NCBI RefSeq assembly: GCF_004331455.1
Contig: NZ_SJJR01000003.1
Coordinates: forward strand, 186,001 to 250,000
DNA length: 64,000 bases
Reading direction: 5' to 3'
DNA from: Micromonospora zingiberis
GTDB lineage: Bacteria > Actinomycetota > Actinomycetes > Mycobacteriales > Micromonosporaceae
The notes below the pieces were generated by a model. It had not been told where the DNA came from. It ran no database searches and saw only the letters and a program-made list of their open reading frames with translations. Positions 19,979 to 28,157 of this stretch are shown in pieces. Every line of letters starts with the position of its first letter. Within the stretch, counting starts at the first letter, position 1. A program made the translations under genes and the position numbers.

Positions 19979-21831
19979 GCGTGCACCTGCTGGGCGGCGA
20001 GATGCTGGGCTGGTCGGATCTTGATGGCCGGCACGGTCCTGGCCCGGTCCGCGGACCGGCGATCACCGCCCTGCTGGCCGCCGGGTCGAGCCGCCCGGAT
20101 CTTCCGCCGGGTGGCGGCCGTACCCTCGTTGTCGGGCCGCACGACCCGGAACTGGTCGACGTGCTGGACCCGGCAGACCTGACCGTGCTGGTGCGGGGAC
20201 TGCCGGACGCCGAGGCGCTGGTCGCCCGGTACGCGGACCGGCCCGGCGTCCAGGTGTGTTGCGGCAGCCCGGAGAAGCTCGCCACGATGCCGGCGTACGA
20301 CACCGTGATCGCCCTGGACGGGCTGGCCCGGCTGAGTTCGGTCGAGGGCCCGGAGCTGACCTGGGGCGAAGCCTTCGACCTGCTCGTCTCGGTGCTCCGG
20401 CCGGGTGGCCGGCTGCTGCTCGGAGTCGAGAACTTCCTTGGTACGCACCGGCTGCTGGCGCTGCCCGGGGAGGGCACCGACTCCGACTGGGCGGCGCTCG
20501 GCGAGTACGACGACACCCGCCCGGCGGGCCTGACCCGGCTGCGGCAGCGGTTGGCCGCAGCCGGATTGTGGACCGCCGGCACCTGGGCCGCCTTCCCCAC
20601 CCCACTGGCACCCGCCGCCCTGCTCAGCCCGGAACTGCTGGCCGACGAGACGGTCCTCGGCTTCCTCCAGGCCACGTCGACCGGTCAGCTGTTCGTCGAC
20701 CGGGCGGCCGGGGCAGGCCGCCGCGAGTCGCCCGAGCTGACCGACCGGGCGGCTGGGGCGGGCCGCTGGGAATCGGTCGCGCTGACGGACCGGGCGGTCG
20801 GGGCGGGCCGTTGGGAATCGGTCGCGCTGACGGACCGGGCGGTCGGGGCAGGGCGGTGGGAGTCGGTCGGGCTTGCGGCACCGGTGTTGGCCGATCCGGG
20901 CCGGGTGGTGGGGGCCGCCATCCGGCACGGGACGGCGACCGAGCTGGCCCCCGGCTGGGTGGTGTTGACCGAGCGCGTCCGCACCGCCGACCCGCACACC
21001 GATGGCCCGGTCGGCGGAGCACTGCCCGCAGACGTGCATGGCTCGGTCGGTGCAGCACTGCACGCCGACTCGTACGACGGTGGCCCGGTCGGCGGAACGC
21101 TGCCTGCAAACCCGCATGGCTCGGTTGGTGCAGCACTGCACGCCGACTCGTACTCCGGTGGCTTGGTCGGCGGAGCACTGCCGGCGGCGGTGCTGACGTA
21201 TGCCGGCCGGCTTCGGCAGGTCCAGCGTGAGCCGGGCGGCGGGTGGCGGTTCGTCGGCGGTGGGCCGGTGCCGTCGGGGCGTACCGTCGAGGATCTGGTG
21301 GTGGCCGGGACGTTGCGGCGGGACCTGCCCGCGGTGCGCGCGTTGCTGACTGCCTGGCAGGCCGGCCCGCAGGCGGGGGTGCCGGCGGACCAGGTGGTGG
21401 TCGCACCGGACGATGCCTGGCACGGCCTCACGGAAGCCGCCGGGCCGGCGGAGGCGTTGTGGCGCCTGGCGGATCGGTTTGTCGACGCCGGGCTCGCCCA
21501 ACTTTGGCCGGCCGGCGAACTGGTGGCCACCCTCACCGCGATGTCCGGACGGGCACCGGAGGCACCCGCCGAGCACCGCCGTCGAACCGTCAGCCGGGGC
21601 TGGCGGGAACTGCTGGTGGACCGGGATCGGCTGGCCCGCGAACTGGCCGAGGCCCGGGCCCGGCAGGAGTGGTACGAGCGGACGTTGACCGAGCGCGACG
21701 ACGAGCTGAAGCGGCTACGCCGGATCGTCTCGTTGCTCAGCGGCACCCCGACCACCCGCGCCGGCCGCGTCATCCTGGCCGGCGCCCGCACCGCCCGCGC
21801 CGCTCTCCGTCAGCTGCGCACCCCGGACTGA
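19975..21831 (+). CDS. Methyltransferase-like glycan-cluster protein with two internal minisatellites
   Basis: 618 aa from GTG 19975, overlapping the previous stop (GTGA), so translation is probably coupled. Residues ~1-235 resemble a class I SAM-dependent methyltransferase: TLVVGPHDPELVDVLDP, YDTVIALDGLARL, LLVSVLRPGGRLLLGVENFLG. A repeat of 15 codons (DRAVGAGRWESVALT) occurs four times at residues ~242-301, and a 25-26-codon repeat (VGGALPAD, then HGSVGAALHADSY) two to three times at ~343-405. The C-terminus (~525-600) is a coiled-coil-rich segment (RELLVDRDRLARELAEARARQEWYERTLTERDDELKRL). Such methyltransferase plus coiled-coil proteins are common in polysaccharide gene sets. Loss of an exact classical GxGxG motif makes catalytic activity uncertain. 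Confidence 0.6.
   Translation: MSVHLLGGEMLGWSDLDGRHGPGPVRGPAITALLAAGSSRPDLPPGGGRTLVVGPHDPELVDVLDPADLTVLVRGLPDAEALVARYADRPGVQVCCGSPEKLATMPAYDTVIALDGLARLSSVEGPELTWGEAFDLLVSVLRPGGRLLLGVENFLGTHRLLALPGEGTDSDWAALGEYDDTRPAGLTRLRQRLAAAGLWTAGTWAAFPTPLAPAALLSPELLADETVLGFLQATSTGQLFVDRAAGAGRRESPELTDRAAGAGRWESVALTDRAVGAGRWESVALTDRAVGAGRWESVGLAAPVLADPGRVVGAAIRHGTATELAPGWVVLTERVRTADPHTDGPVGGALPADVHGSVGAALHADSYDGGPVGGTLPANPHGSVGAALHADSYSGGLVGGALPAAVLTYAGRLRQVQREPGGGWRFVGGGPVPSGRTVEDLVVAGTLRRDLPAVRALLTAWQAGPQAGVPADQVVVAPDDAWHGLTEAAGPAEALWRLADRFVDAGLAQLWPAGELVATLTAMSGRAPEAPAEHRRRTVSRGWRELLVDRDRLARELAEARARQEWYERTLTERDDELKRLRRIVSLLSGTPTTRAGRVILAGARTARAALRQLRTPD
20698..20877 (+). repeat. 45-nt minisatellite, four units, in frame
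   Basis: Four consecutive 45-nt units starting with GACCGGGCGG; units 2-4 differ at only a few positions. Each encodes 15 residues around AGRWESVALTDRA. Length is a multiple of three, so copy-number change would keep the frame. Confidence 0.9.
21001..21189 (+). repeat. 75/78-nt repeat, two and a half units, in frame
   Basis: Units begin GGCCCGGTCGGCGG (or GGCTTGGTCGGCGG in the last) and encode GGALPAD...HGSVGAALHADSY. GGTGCAGCACTGCACGCCGA is found identically in two units. The third unit is partial. Confidence 0.88.
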
Positions 21832-21877
21832 CCCGGCACCCGCACACGCTGACCCTGCGCGCCCCAGCTTCGGTCTC

Positions 21878-21931
21878 GCGGATCTTGGTACGAAATAGCC
21901 CATATGGGGGCCCTTTCGTACCAAGATCCGC
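21878..21931. repeat. Palindromic intergenic repeat, copy 2 (probable bidirectional terminator)
   Basis: Perfect 17-nt arms (GCGGATCTTGGTACGAA and complement) around a 20-nt interior containing CCCATATGGG. It sits between the converging methyltransferase-like and GT4 genes. The arm core GATCTTGGTACGAA and the 20-nt spacing are identical to copy 1 at 8562-8611, while the interiors differ. Confidence 0.87.
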
Positions 21932-21943
21932 GCGGGGCAGGGG

Positions 21944-23050
21944 CTAGGTGACCGAGGCGTAGAGGGTCTGGAGGTGGTGGGTCTGGTGGTCGAGGTTGAA
22001 GTCCGCCTCGACCCGGTGGCGGGCCGCCACGCCCAGGCGTTCGCGTAGTGCGTCGTCGGTGAGGAGCCGTCGGAGATTCGCGGCCAGCCCGGCCCGGTCG
22101 CCCTCGGCGCTGAGCAGGCCGTTCAGCTCGTGGCCGACCGCCTCGGGGATACCGCTGTGATACGTCGAGACGACCGGTACGCCGACGCTGCCCGCCTCCA
22201 GGATCGTCGTCGGCAGACCTTCGGTGTCGCCGTCGGCGGCGGTCCGCGACGGTGCCGCGAGGATCCGTGACTCGGCGATGTGGCGGATCACCTCGGCCGG
22301 CGGCAGCGCGCCGAGGAAGGTGGCGTCCACGCCGAGGTGCTCGGCGCGGGCGCGTACCCGCTCGTGCAGCGGTCCGGTGCCGATGAGCAGCAACCGGGGC
22401 CGCAGGTCGGACAGCGCCCCGGCGGCCTCGACGAGGTCGTCCACCCCCTTCTTCTCGACGAACCGCCCGACGAAGACCACGTCCCAGTTCTTCGGCCCGG
22501 CCACCGGTACGGGTGGTACGGGTACCCCGGTGTGATGTACGCGGACCTTCGCCGGGTCCGCGCCCAACTCCACCGCCCGGTCCCGGATCGGTCCGGAGAC
22601 GGCGAGGATCAGGGCGGCCCGGTCGAACGCGGTACGCAGGTTGCGCCGATGCCGGGCACCCCGCAGCCCGGGCGCGGCCGGCTGCCGGGTGACGTCGAGG
22701 CCGTGCAGGGTGACGACCAGCGGAATGCCGAGTTGCGTGACCGTCCGGCTGACCAGCCAGCCGTCGCCGCCGAAGTGGGCGTGCACCACGTCGGGACGGA
22801 TCCGGGCCAGCAACCGGTGCAACCGGGGCGAGCCGCCGGTAACCCGGAGCCGCCACCATTCCCGGTGGCCACGCGGCGTGTCCGGGCAGACCACCACGTC
22901 GGTGTCCCGGGACAGTGGCGAGGCGACCCGGACGGCACCCAGGTACACCGGGCGCCAGTCGGTGAGCGCGTCGCCCTGGTGCCGGACGAACGTCTCCGAA
23001 CCGGGCAGCAGGCAGCTTCGCCAGATCACGGCGACCTTATCGCCGGACAT
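21944..23050 (-). CDS. GT-B glycosyltransferase, family 4
   Basis: 368 aa. N-terminal Rossmann half with PDVVHAHFGGDGWLV and LVVTLHGLDV, then the GT4-type C-terminal domain: AALILAVSGPIRDRAVELGAD, VRVHHTGV, VVFVGRFVEKKGVDDLVEA, LLLIGTGPL and the E-x7-E nucleotide-sugar motif in GLPTTILEAGSVGVPVVSTYHSGIPE. Retaining transferase building cell-surface or exported glycans, substrate unknown. ATG 23050 is preceded by GGAG and overlaps the end of the GT2 gene by 14 nt, so the two are one operon. It ends just before the palindromic repeat. Confidence 0.93.
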   Translation of the reverse strand: MSGDKVAVIWRSCLLPGSETFVRHQGDALTDWRPVYLGAVRVASPLSRDTDVVVCPDTPRGHREWWRLRVTGGSPRLHRLLARIRPDVVHAHFGGDGWLVSRTVTQLGIPLVVTLHGLDVTRQPAAPGLRGARHRRNLRTAFDRAALILAVSGPIRDRAVELGADPAKVRVHHTGVPVPPVPVAGPKNWDVVFVGRFVEKKGVDDLVEAAGALSDLRPRLLLIGTGPLHERVRARAEHLGVDATFLGALPPAEVIRHIAESRILAAPSRTAADGDTEGLPTTILEAGSVGVPVVSTYHSGIPEAVGHELNGLLSAEGDRAGLAANLRRLLTDDALRERLGVAARHRVEADFNLDHQTHHLQTLYASVT

Positions 23051-24092
23051 CAGCTCCGGTTTTCGTCGGCACGGCCATCGGGCGGCCGGCCGCGCCCGGA
23101 ACCGGTTCACCGCCGGTCGGGCTGCCAGCCTGGCCCGACCGGTCGTGGTGGTCTGCGGCTCGGCGGCCGCCGAGGATCCGGTCGCGTATCCGGTGCCGCA
23201 CCTGCGGCGGAATCAACCAGATCTGGACGAACGTCAGGTAGTCCCACGCCCCTGGCCGGCCATTGCGGCGGGCCTCGGTGAGCAGCAGCCAGAAGACCCG
23301 GAAGCTGCGGGTCGGCGCGGCCATCGAGCTGATGATGCTCATGATGATCGCGGCGTACGCCCGGGGCGTGATCAGCGGCCGGATGCCCCGCAGCCAGTCC
23401 AACTGCGCCTGCCAGGGTGAGCTGAGGCTGATCCGTGGACGGTTCTCGTCCTGGTGCCACAGCACCAGCGGCTCGGCGGCGATGAGCAGGCCGACGTCGG
23501 GCTGACTGCTGGCCCGCACCGTCCAGTCGAGTTCCTGCTGCCGGCGTAGGCCGACGGTGAACGGCACCCGACGCAGCAGTTCGGTCGGCGCCAGGATGGT
23601 CGAGGTCTGGATGAAGCCGTCGCCGTGGAACAGTCCTCGGCGCCGGGTGAGGTACTCGCAGACCGGCTCGCCCGGTTCGGGTAGCCGGCGGGGCATCACG
23701 AACTCCGCCCGAGGCGTCTTGTTGATCAGGCGACTGGCCACGACCGGGCTGGGCATCGAGGCGGACCGGGCGAGTTCCAGTTGGACGGCCAGCTTGTTGG
23801 GCAGCCACTCGTCGTCGTCGTCCAGCAGGGCCGTCCAGAAGGCGCGAGCCTCGCGTACGCCCACGTTGCGGGCGTTGGGGGCGCCGCCCTTCGCGGGCAA
23901 CTCCACCACCCGCAGCCGGGGATCGCCGATCGCGGCGAGGGCCCGGCCGGTGTTCTCGTCCGGCCCGTCGACAACGACGACGACCTGGATGTCGGTCACG
24001 GTCTGGGCGAGCGCGCTGCGGACCGCCCGGGTCACCAACGCCGGGCGGGCGAAGGTGGGAACAACCACGCTGACCTCGGGTGTGGATGGCAT
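23037..24092 (-). CDS. Glycosyltransferase family 2
   Basis: 351 aa GT-A enzyme: VSVVVPTFARPALVTRAVRSALAQ start, VVVVDGPDENT, GGAPNARNVGVREA, and the metal-binding LLDDDDEW motif (DxD). Residues ~115-230 continue with FIQTSTILAPTELLRRV and LDWTVRASSQPD, the acceptor side. ATG 24092 is used, with GTG 24098 as alternative. It is co-transcribed with the GT4 gene (14-nt overlap). A ~210-nt gene-free gap separates it from the divergent enoyl-CoA hydratase. Confidence 0.92.
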   Translation of the reverse strand: MPSTPEVSVVVPTFARPALVTRAVRSALAQTVTDIQVVVVVDGPDENTGRALAAIGDPRLRVVELPAKGGAPNARNVGVREARAFWTALLDDDDEWLPNKLAVQLELARSASMPSPVVASRLINKTPRAEFVMPRRLPEPGEPVCEYLTRRRGLFHGDGFIQTSTILAPTELLRRVPFTVGLRRQQELDWTVRASSQPDVGLLIAAEPLVLWHQDENRPRISLSSPWQAQLDWLRGIRPLITPRAYAAIIMSIISSMAAPTRSFRVFWLLLTEARRNGRPGAWDYLTFVQIWLIPPQVRHRIRDRILGGRRAADHHDRSGQAGSPTGGEPVPGAAGRPMAVPTKTGADVRR

Positions 24093-24307
24093 GACCACCT
24101 GCTCACGGTTGCCGGGTACGACGTGTGCGCGCAGTGACGTTAGGGATCGGCGGCGACTCCCCGATGAATGCCGGGCGGCGCTCAGGCGTACAGCGGCGGT
24201 CGCCCGGTGCCGGCCCTGGGCGCCGGATGTCGGGACAACGCTAGGGTCGCCCTGTCCGGGGCGACGCCCCTGCGGCAGGCCGCACGCGGCCAGAGGGGCG
24301 GTGGGTG

Positions 24308-25075
24308 GTGGCGGACGCGGAACTTCTCGTCGAGGTGTCGGCGGCGGTGGCCACGGTGGTCATCCGCAATCCGGACCGGCGAAACGCGATGACCCTGGCG
24401 ATGTGGCGGCAGTTGCCGGTGCTGCTGGACCACCTGGAGGCGGAGCCGGGGGTACGCGCCCTGGTGCTCACCGGCGCGGACGGCACCTTCTGCGCCGGTG
24501 CCGACCTCAGCGACCTGGACGAGCTGCTGTCCACCGGCGACGCCAGCGTCGCCGTCGCCGCCGAGGAACGGCTGGCCGCCTTCGCCAAGCCCACCGTGGC
24601 CGCCATCCGGGGCGCCTGCGTCGGCGGTGGCTGCCAACTCGCGGTCGCCTGCGACCTGCGCATCGCGGCCGACGACGCGCGGTTCGGCGTACCGCCGGCC
24701 CGGCTCGGCCTGGTCTACCCGGCGCCCACCACCCGCCGGCTGGCCCGGCTGGTCGGCCCGGCGGCGGCCAAGCACCTGCTGTTCACCAGCGAACTGGTCG
24801 ACGTCGAGCGGGCGCTGCGGATCGGTCTGGTCGACGAGGTGCTGCCGGGCGTCGACCTGGCGGCCCGGATCGACCGGCTCACCGCCACGATCACCGAACG
24901 CTCGCAGCTCACCGTCGCCGCCGCGAAGGAGATCATCGACGGGCGGGTGGACGACGACCGGGTGGCCTGGTGGTACGGGCAGGTGCGGGCCAGCGGCGAG
25001 GCCCGCGAGGGCGTCACCGCCTTCCACGAGCGCCGCCCGCCACACTTCGCCTGGACCCCGCCGCCCGGCCGCTGA
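24308..25075 (+). CDS. Enoyl-CoA hydratase/isomerase family protein
   Basis: 255 aa crotonase-fold enzyme: VIRNPDRRNAMTLAMW, ALVLTGADGTFCAGADLSDL (oxyanion-hole segment), PTVAAIRGACVGGGCQLAVACDLRIAADDARFGVPPARLGLVYP with the second oxyanion glycine and substrate loop. The usual catalytic Glu of true hydratases is not obvious in VYPAPTTRRL, so another crotonase reaction is possible. GTG 24308 (or the GTG directly before it, 24305) follows a G-rich ribosome site. Single gene, convergent with the HNH gene. Confidence 0.88.
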   Translation: MADAELLVEVSAAVATVVIRNPDRRNAMTLAMWRQLPVLLDHLEAEPGVRALVLTGADGTFCAGADLSDLDELLSTGDASVAVAAEERLAAFAKPTVAAIRGACVGGGCQLAVACDLRIAADDARFGVPPARLGLVYPAPTTRRLARLVGPAAAKHLLFTSELVDVERALRIGLVDEVLPGVDLAARIDRLTATITERSQLTVAAAKEIIDGRVDDDRVAWWYGQVRASGEAREGVTAFHERRPPHFAWTPPPGR

Positions 25076-25156
25076 GTTGCGGAACCGGACCGGATCGGGG
25101 GCCGGCGGGTGCCGCGCCGTCGCCGACGCGGCCCCCCGTTCCCGCCGGCCCGTCCG

Positions 25157-25600
25157 TCACCGTCCGGCCAGCGCCGCCCAGCTCGGCACGACCGGCACGC
25201 GCCGCAGCGGCATGCCCGCCTCGGCCGGCGTACGGTCGCCCTTGCGCTGGTTGCAGGCGTAGCAGGCGGCAGTCGTGTTCTTCCAGGTGTTCCGGCCACC
25301 GCGCGAGCGGGGCAGGATGTGGTCGATGGTGCTCGCCGGCCCGTCGCAGTAGGCGCAGCACCGGGCATCCCGGCGCAGCACCCCGGCGCGGGACCAGGCC
25401 GGGCCGGCGGAGAACCGCCAGCGGGTCACCACGTACCGGACCAGCCGGACCACCCGGGGCACCGGAAAGACACCGATGACCTGGTCCGGCACGGCCTCGT
25501 GGATCTCGGCGACCCGACGGCAGAGCATCCGGATCGCATGCTGGACGGTGACCCGGTGCAGCGGGCCGAGGTCGGCGTTGACAACGAGGACGGCGTCCAC
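25157..25600 (-). CDS. HNH endonuclease
   Basis: 147 aa. GTG 25600 is chosen because GGAGGG lies nine nt upstream. The C-terminal half is a zinc-type HNH: CAYCDGPASTIDHILPRSRG (C-x2-C and DH of the motif), NTWKNTTAACYACNQRKGDRT (N and second C-x2-C). The N-terminal half (VDAVLVVNADLGPLHRVTVQHAIRML) is the part typical of stand-alone actinobacterial HNH proteins. DNA target and role are unknown. It is followed upstream, in the same direction, by a 29-codon ORF and a FAD oxidoreductase. Confidence 0.9.
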   Translation of the reverse strand: MDAVLVVNADLGPLHRVTVQHAIRMLCRRVAEIHEAVPDQVIGVFPVPRVVRLVRYVVTRWRFSAGPAWSRAGVLRRDARCCAYCDGPASTIDHILPRSRGGRNTWKNTTAACYACNQRKGDRTPAEAGMPLRRVPVVPSWAALAGR

Positions 25601-25703
25601 CGGTTTCTCCCTCCGAAGGCGGTGACGGACAGGCGGGCCGGACAGCGACGAGCCGCCCGGACCCAGGGCGGGTGGGCGGCTCGACGGGATGCGGGTACGC
25701 GCG

Positions 25704-25793
25704 TCAGACGGGCCGGCCACCTCGGGGGCGTTCCACTCGGTAACCGTTGCCGAGCAGCCACGACGGCACGGCGGTGACGTGCGGCAGCGACAT
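25704..25793 (-). CDS. Possible 29-aa small protein
   Basis: An ATG at 25793 is preceded by AGGAG at an ideal 6-nt spacing and opens a 29-codon frame reading MSLPHVTAVPSWLLGNGYRV then ERPRGGRPV. The peptide has mixed composition, unlike shadow frames. It lies in the gap between the FAD oxidoreductase (stop 25925) and the HNH gene on the same strand, so it may be part of their transcript. Function unknown. Confidence 0.5.
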   Translation of the reverse strand: MSLPHVTAVPSWLLGNGYRVERPRGGRPV

Positions 25794-25924
25794 GGCGTAC
25801 TCCTGGAACAGCGGTTGACCTTGCGCGATCACCGTAGGTGCGGCCCGAGTGCGGCGGCAACGCATTTCGATGCGCGCCGGGCGGTCCGGCCGGCTCTGGA
25901 GCGCGGACTGCGTCGCCGGGTCGG

Positions 25925-27451
25925 CTACCGGCGGGCGAGCAGGCCCCGGGGGCGCACCGACCGCAACGGCTCGGTGGCCGCGCCCGCCGACCGCAGGATG
26001 TGGTTGGCCGCGAGGATGCCGGTGGCCGCCGCCCGTTCCATCAGGGCGCTGGGGAAGTCGGTGTGGATGCCGTCGCCGGCCAGGTAGAGCCCCGGGGCGT
26101 CGGTGCGTACCCCGGGCCGTCGGGCATGGCTGCCCGGCGCGAAGGCGGGTGCCTTGGCCTCCACCCGGGCACGCAGCTCGCGTACCGTCAGCCCGCCCAC
26201 CTCCGGCCAGAGGGCGGTCAGCTCGGCGCGCATCCGTTCGGCCAGCTCCGTCGCGGGCACGCCCGGCTCGCAGGCGTACGCGTGCAGTTCGAGCACCGAA
26301 CCCCCGGTGTGCTCGGCCCAGCGCCGGCAACCGTGCTCCAGCCGGTGGTACAGCGTCACCGAGTCCAGGGTGGACTGTCGGGTGACGCCGCTGAAGATCG
26401 CTCGGTCGGGGGCGACGTCCCCGTCGCACCAGTAGCGGGCCACCGCGTACGGCGGGCCGGGGCGTCCGTACGCGGGCATCGCCGCCACCAGGTCCGGCGC
26501 GACGTCGGTCAACCCGGGGGAGGCCGCGACCAGCGCGGCGAGTGCCGGCGGGTCGACGGCGAGCACGACGTGCCCGGCCTGGTACGCGCCCTCGCCGGCC
26601 GCCACCCGCCACCCGCCCGGAGCGGGTTGCAGTCCGGTGGCCTGGACACCGGTGACCACCCGGCCGCCGTGCCGCTCGACGTGCCGGGCCAGTGGCCCCC
26701 AGATCGTCTTGGCGTAGTCGTCGTCGGGGCAGTCGAAGGCCAGCCCTTCCGGGTTGCCGAGCAGGTAGAAGTGGAACTGGGCGATCATCTCGGCCGCCGA
26801 CATCTCCGCCTCGTGGTTGAAGAACGAGTGGGAGAAGACCTCGAACAGCATCGCCCGGGCCCGGTCCGGCAGCCGCAACGAGGTGAGCAGTTCGTCGGCG
26901 GTGCGCTCGTCGAACTCGGCGTAGGTGCGTACCGGGTCGTAGGTCAGCAGCGGCAGGGCCGCGTCCCGGTCCATCCCGCGCAGGTCGCGCAGCCGCAGAC
27001 TGGGACTGCGCGCCAACAGGGTGAGCAGGTTCGCCGGCGGGGCGGGCGGCAGCCGTCCGAACTCCTCGGTCGGCCACTCGGCGCTGAGCACCGGATAGCT
27101 TGGTACGGGCCGGAGGAAGCGGAGCCCCGAGTCGATCCGGCGCAGGATGTTCCGCCAGTTGTAGTACTGCCGGAAGAACGCGTGGAAGCCGTGCTCGTTG
27201 ACCTGCCGGCTGCCGTCGCCCAGCGTCTCCGGCCAGGCACCCAGCCGGCCGCCCAACGTCGGCGCCGCCTCCAGCACGGTCACCTCGACACCCCGCTCGG
27301 CGAGCACCACGGCGGCGGACATGCCGGCGATCCCGCCACCGACGACCACCACGGCCACCGGCTGCGGCACCCGCGGCAGGCCGCCGCCGCCCGGTTCCAC
27401 CTGATACGGCCGTACGCCGAAAAGCCGGCCGACCACCTGCGACAGCGCCAC
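25925..27451 (-). CDS. FAD-dependent oxidoreductase, CrtU/phytoene-desaturase-like
   Basis: 508 aa. The dinucleotide-binding fold is VAVVVVGGGIAGMSAAVVLAERGVEVTVLEA with the following GGRLGAW. NEHGFHAFFRQYYNWRNILRR is characteristic of the desaturase-like half of isorenieratene-synthase (CrtU) relatives. The C-terminal FAD motif is APGLYLAGDGIHTDFPSALMERAAATGILAAN. No other carotenoid gene is nearby, and the Rieske/methyltransferase parts of other family members are absent, so the substrate is uncertain. GTG 27451 start. A hairpin repeat lies upstream, after the next minus-strand gene. Confidence 0.82.
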   Translation of the reverse strand: MALSQVVGRLFGVRPYQVEPGGGGLPRVPQPVAVVVVGGGIAGMSAAVVLAERGVEVTVLEAAPTLGGRLGAWPETLGDGSRQVNEHGFHAFFRQYYNWRNILRRIDSGLRFLRPVPSYPVLSAEWPTEEFGRLPPAPPANLLTLLARSPSLRLRDLRGMDRDAALPLLTYDPVRTYAEFDERTADELLTSLRLPDRARAMLFEVFSHSFFNHEAEMSAAEMIAQFHFYLLGNPEGLAFDCPDDDYAKTIWGPLARHVERHGGRVVTGVQATGLQPAPGGWRVAAGEGAYQAGHVVLAVDPPALAALVAASPGLTDVAPDLVAAMPAYGRPGPPYAVARYWCDGDVAPDRAIFSGVTRQSTLDSVTLYHRLEHGCRRWAEHTGGSVLELHAYACEPGVPATELAERMRAELTALWPEVGGLTVRELRARVEAKAPAFAPGSHARRPGVRTDAPGLYLAGDGIHTDFPSALMERAAATGILAANHILRSAGAATEPLRSVRPRGLLARR

Positions 27452-27498
27452 CCCACCCTCACCTCCCGCCTCACCACCCCCCAGTCTGCCTGAGATGC

Positions 27499-27580
27499 AA
27501 GGAAGGGCCCCTTTTTAACAGCCGCGTTGTTAATAAGGGCCCCCTATACCGCGTTAGGCGTTAATAAGGTGCCCTTCCTT
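27499..27580 (-). repeat. AAGGAAGGG hairpin repeat, copy C (minus orientation)
   Basis: Read on the minus strand it starts AAGGAAGGGCACCTTATTAAC directly after the stop codon of the pyrimidine-dimer-glycosylase-like gene and ends GTTAAAAAGGGGCCCTTCCTT, so its two ends pair over about 21 nt with two mismatches. Block order matches copies A and B, with an extra inner GGGCCCTTATTAAC. Confidence 0.82.
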
Positions 27581-28063
27581 TCACCCAGGTTGCCGCCGAG
27601 GGCGGTCGGAGGCGGGCCAGACGTAGTCCAGATCGGCGGGGACGTCGTCGCCGAAGAGTGGGCGATAGTGGGCGGGGTCCTTGCGGATCAGCGACGAGCG
27701 ATGGCTCAGGTGCAGGTCAGCACGCCCGAGCCAGGGCGGAAGCTCGCCCGCCACGGCCAGTTCCTGCTGCGACCGGACCCGTTCGATCCCGCAGGCGGCG
27801 GCCAGGTCGGTGGTCAGCGTGGCGGCGCAGGTGTCGGCCCGACCGGCCGCGCACCAGACCGTGCAGACGTCGAGACCGTACCGGGTCAGGGCCTCCTCGT
27901 ATCCGGCCCACATCCGTACCGCCGGATGGTTACGCCAGCCGTAGTCGGGCCTGGTCAGCCCGCGCAGCACCTGGATCGCCTCGACCCGCTGCTTGCCCAG
28001 TCGACGCTGGTCCAGGGCGCGGGCGCTGGCCAGGAAGTCCGGATACGGCAGGAACGTCTGCAT
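27581..28063 (-). CDS. Pyrimidine-dimer DNA glycosylase-family protein (MSMEG_6728 type)
   Basis: 160 aa. MQTFLPYPDFLASARALDQRRLGKQRVEAIQVLRGL, then YGWRNHPAVRMWAGYEEAL, HLSHRSSLIRKDPAHYRPLF and PADLDYVWP are the conserved blocks of this small family, which is related to the T4 endonuclease V (Pyr_excise) fold. In T4 endoV the N-terminal Thr2 amine is the nucleophile; here residue 2 is Gln, so glycosylase activity is uncertain. ATG 28063. Its stop is directly followed by the AAGGAAGGG repeat. Confidence 0.82.
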   Translation of the reverse strand: MQTFLPYPDFLASARALDQRRLGKQRVEAIQVLRGLTRPDYGWRNHPAVRMWAGYEEALTRYGLDVCTVWCAAGRADTCAATLTTDLAAACGIERVRSQQELAVAGELPPWLGRADLHLSHRSSLIRKDPAHYRPLFGDDVPADLDYVWPASDRPRRQPG

Positions 28064-28157
28064 GCCGCTGCCCTACCCGCCACCACGCTGGACATGCCGA
28101 CGCACCGGACGACATGATCAATCTCGGGGCTGCGCGGGGCGCGATCGGCTGATTACC

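Noticed and set aside
24099..24307. Possible gene in the gap between GT2 and enoyl-CoA hydratase
   Set aside because: Frames crossing it have shadow composition; the gap is best explained as a divergent promoter region.
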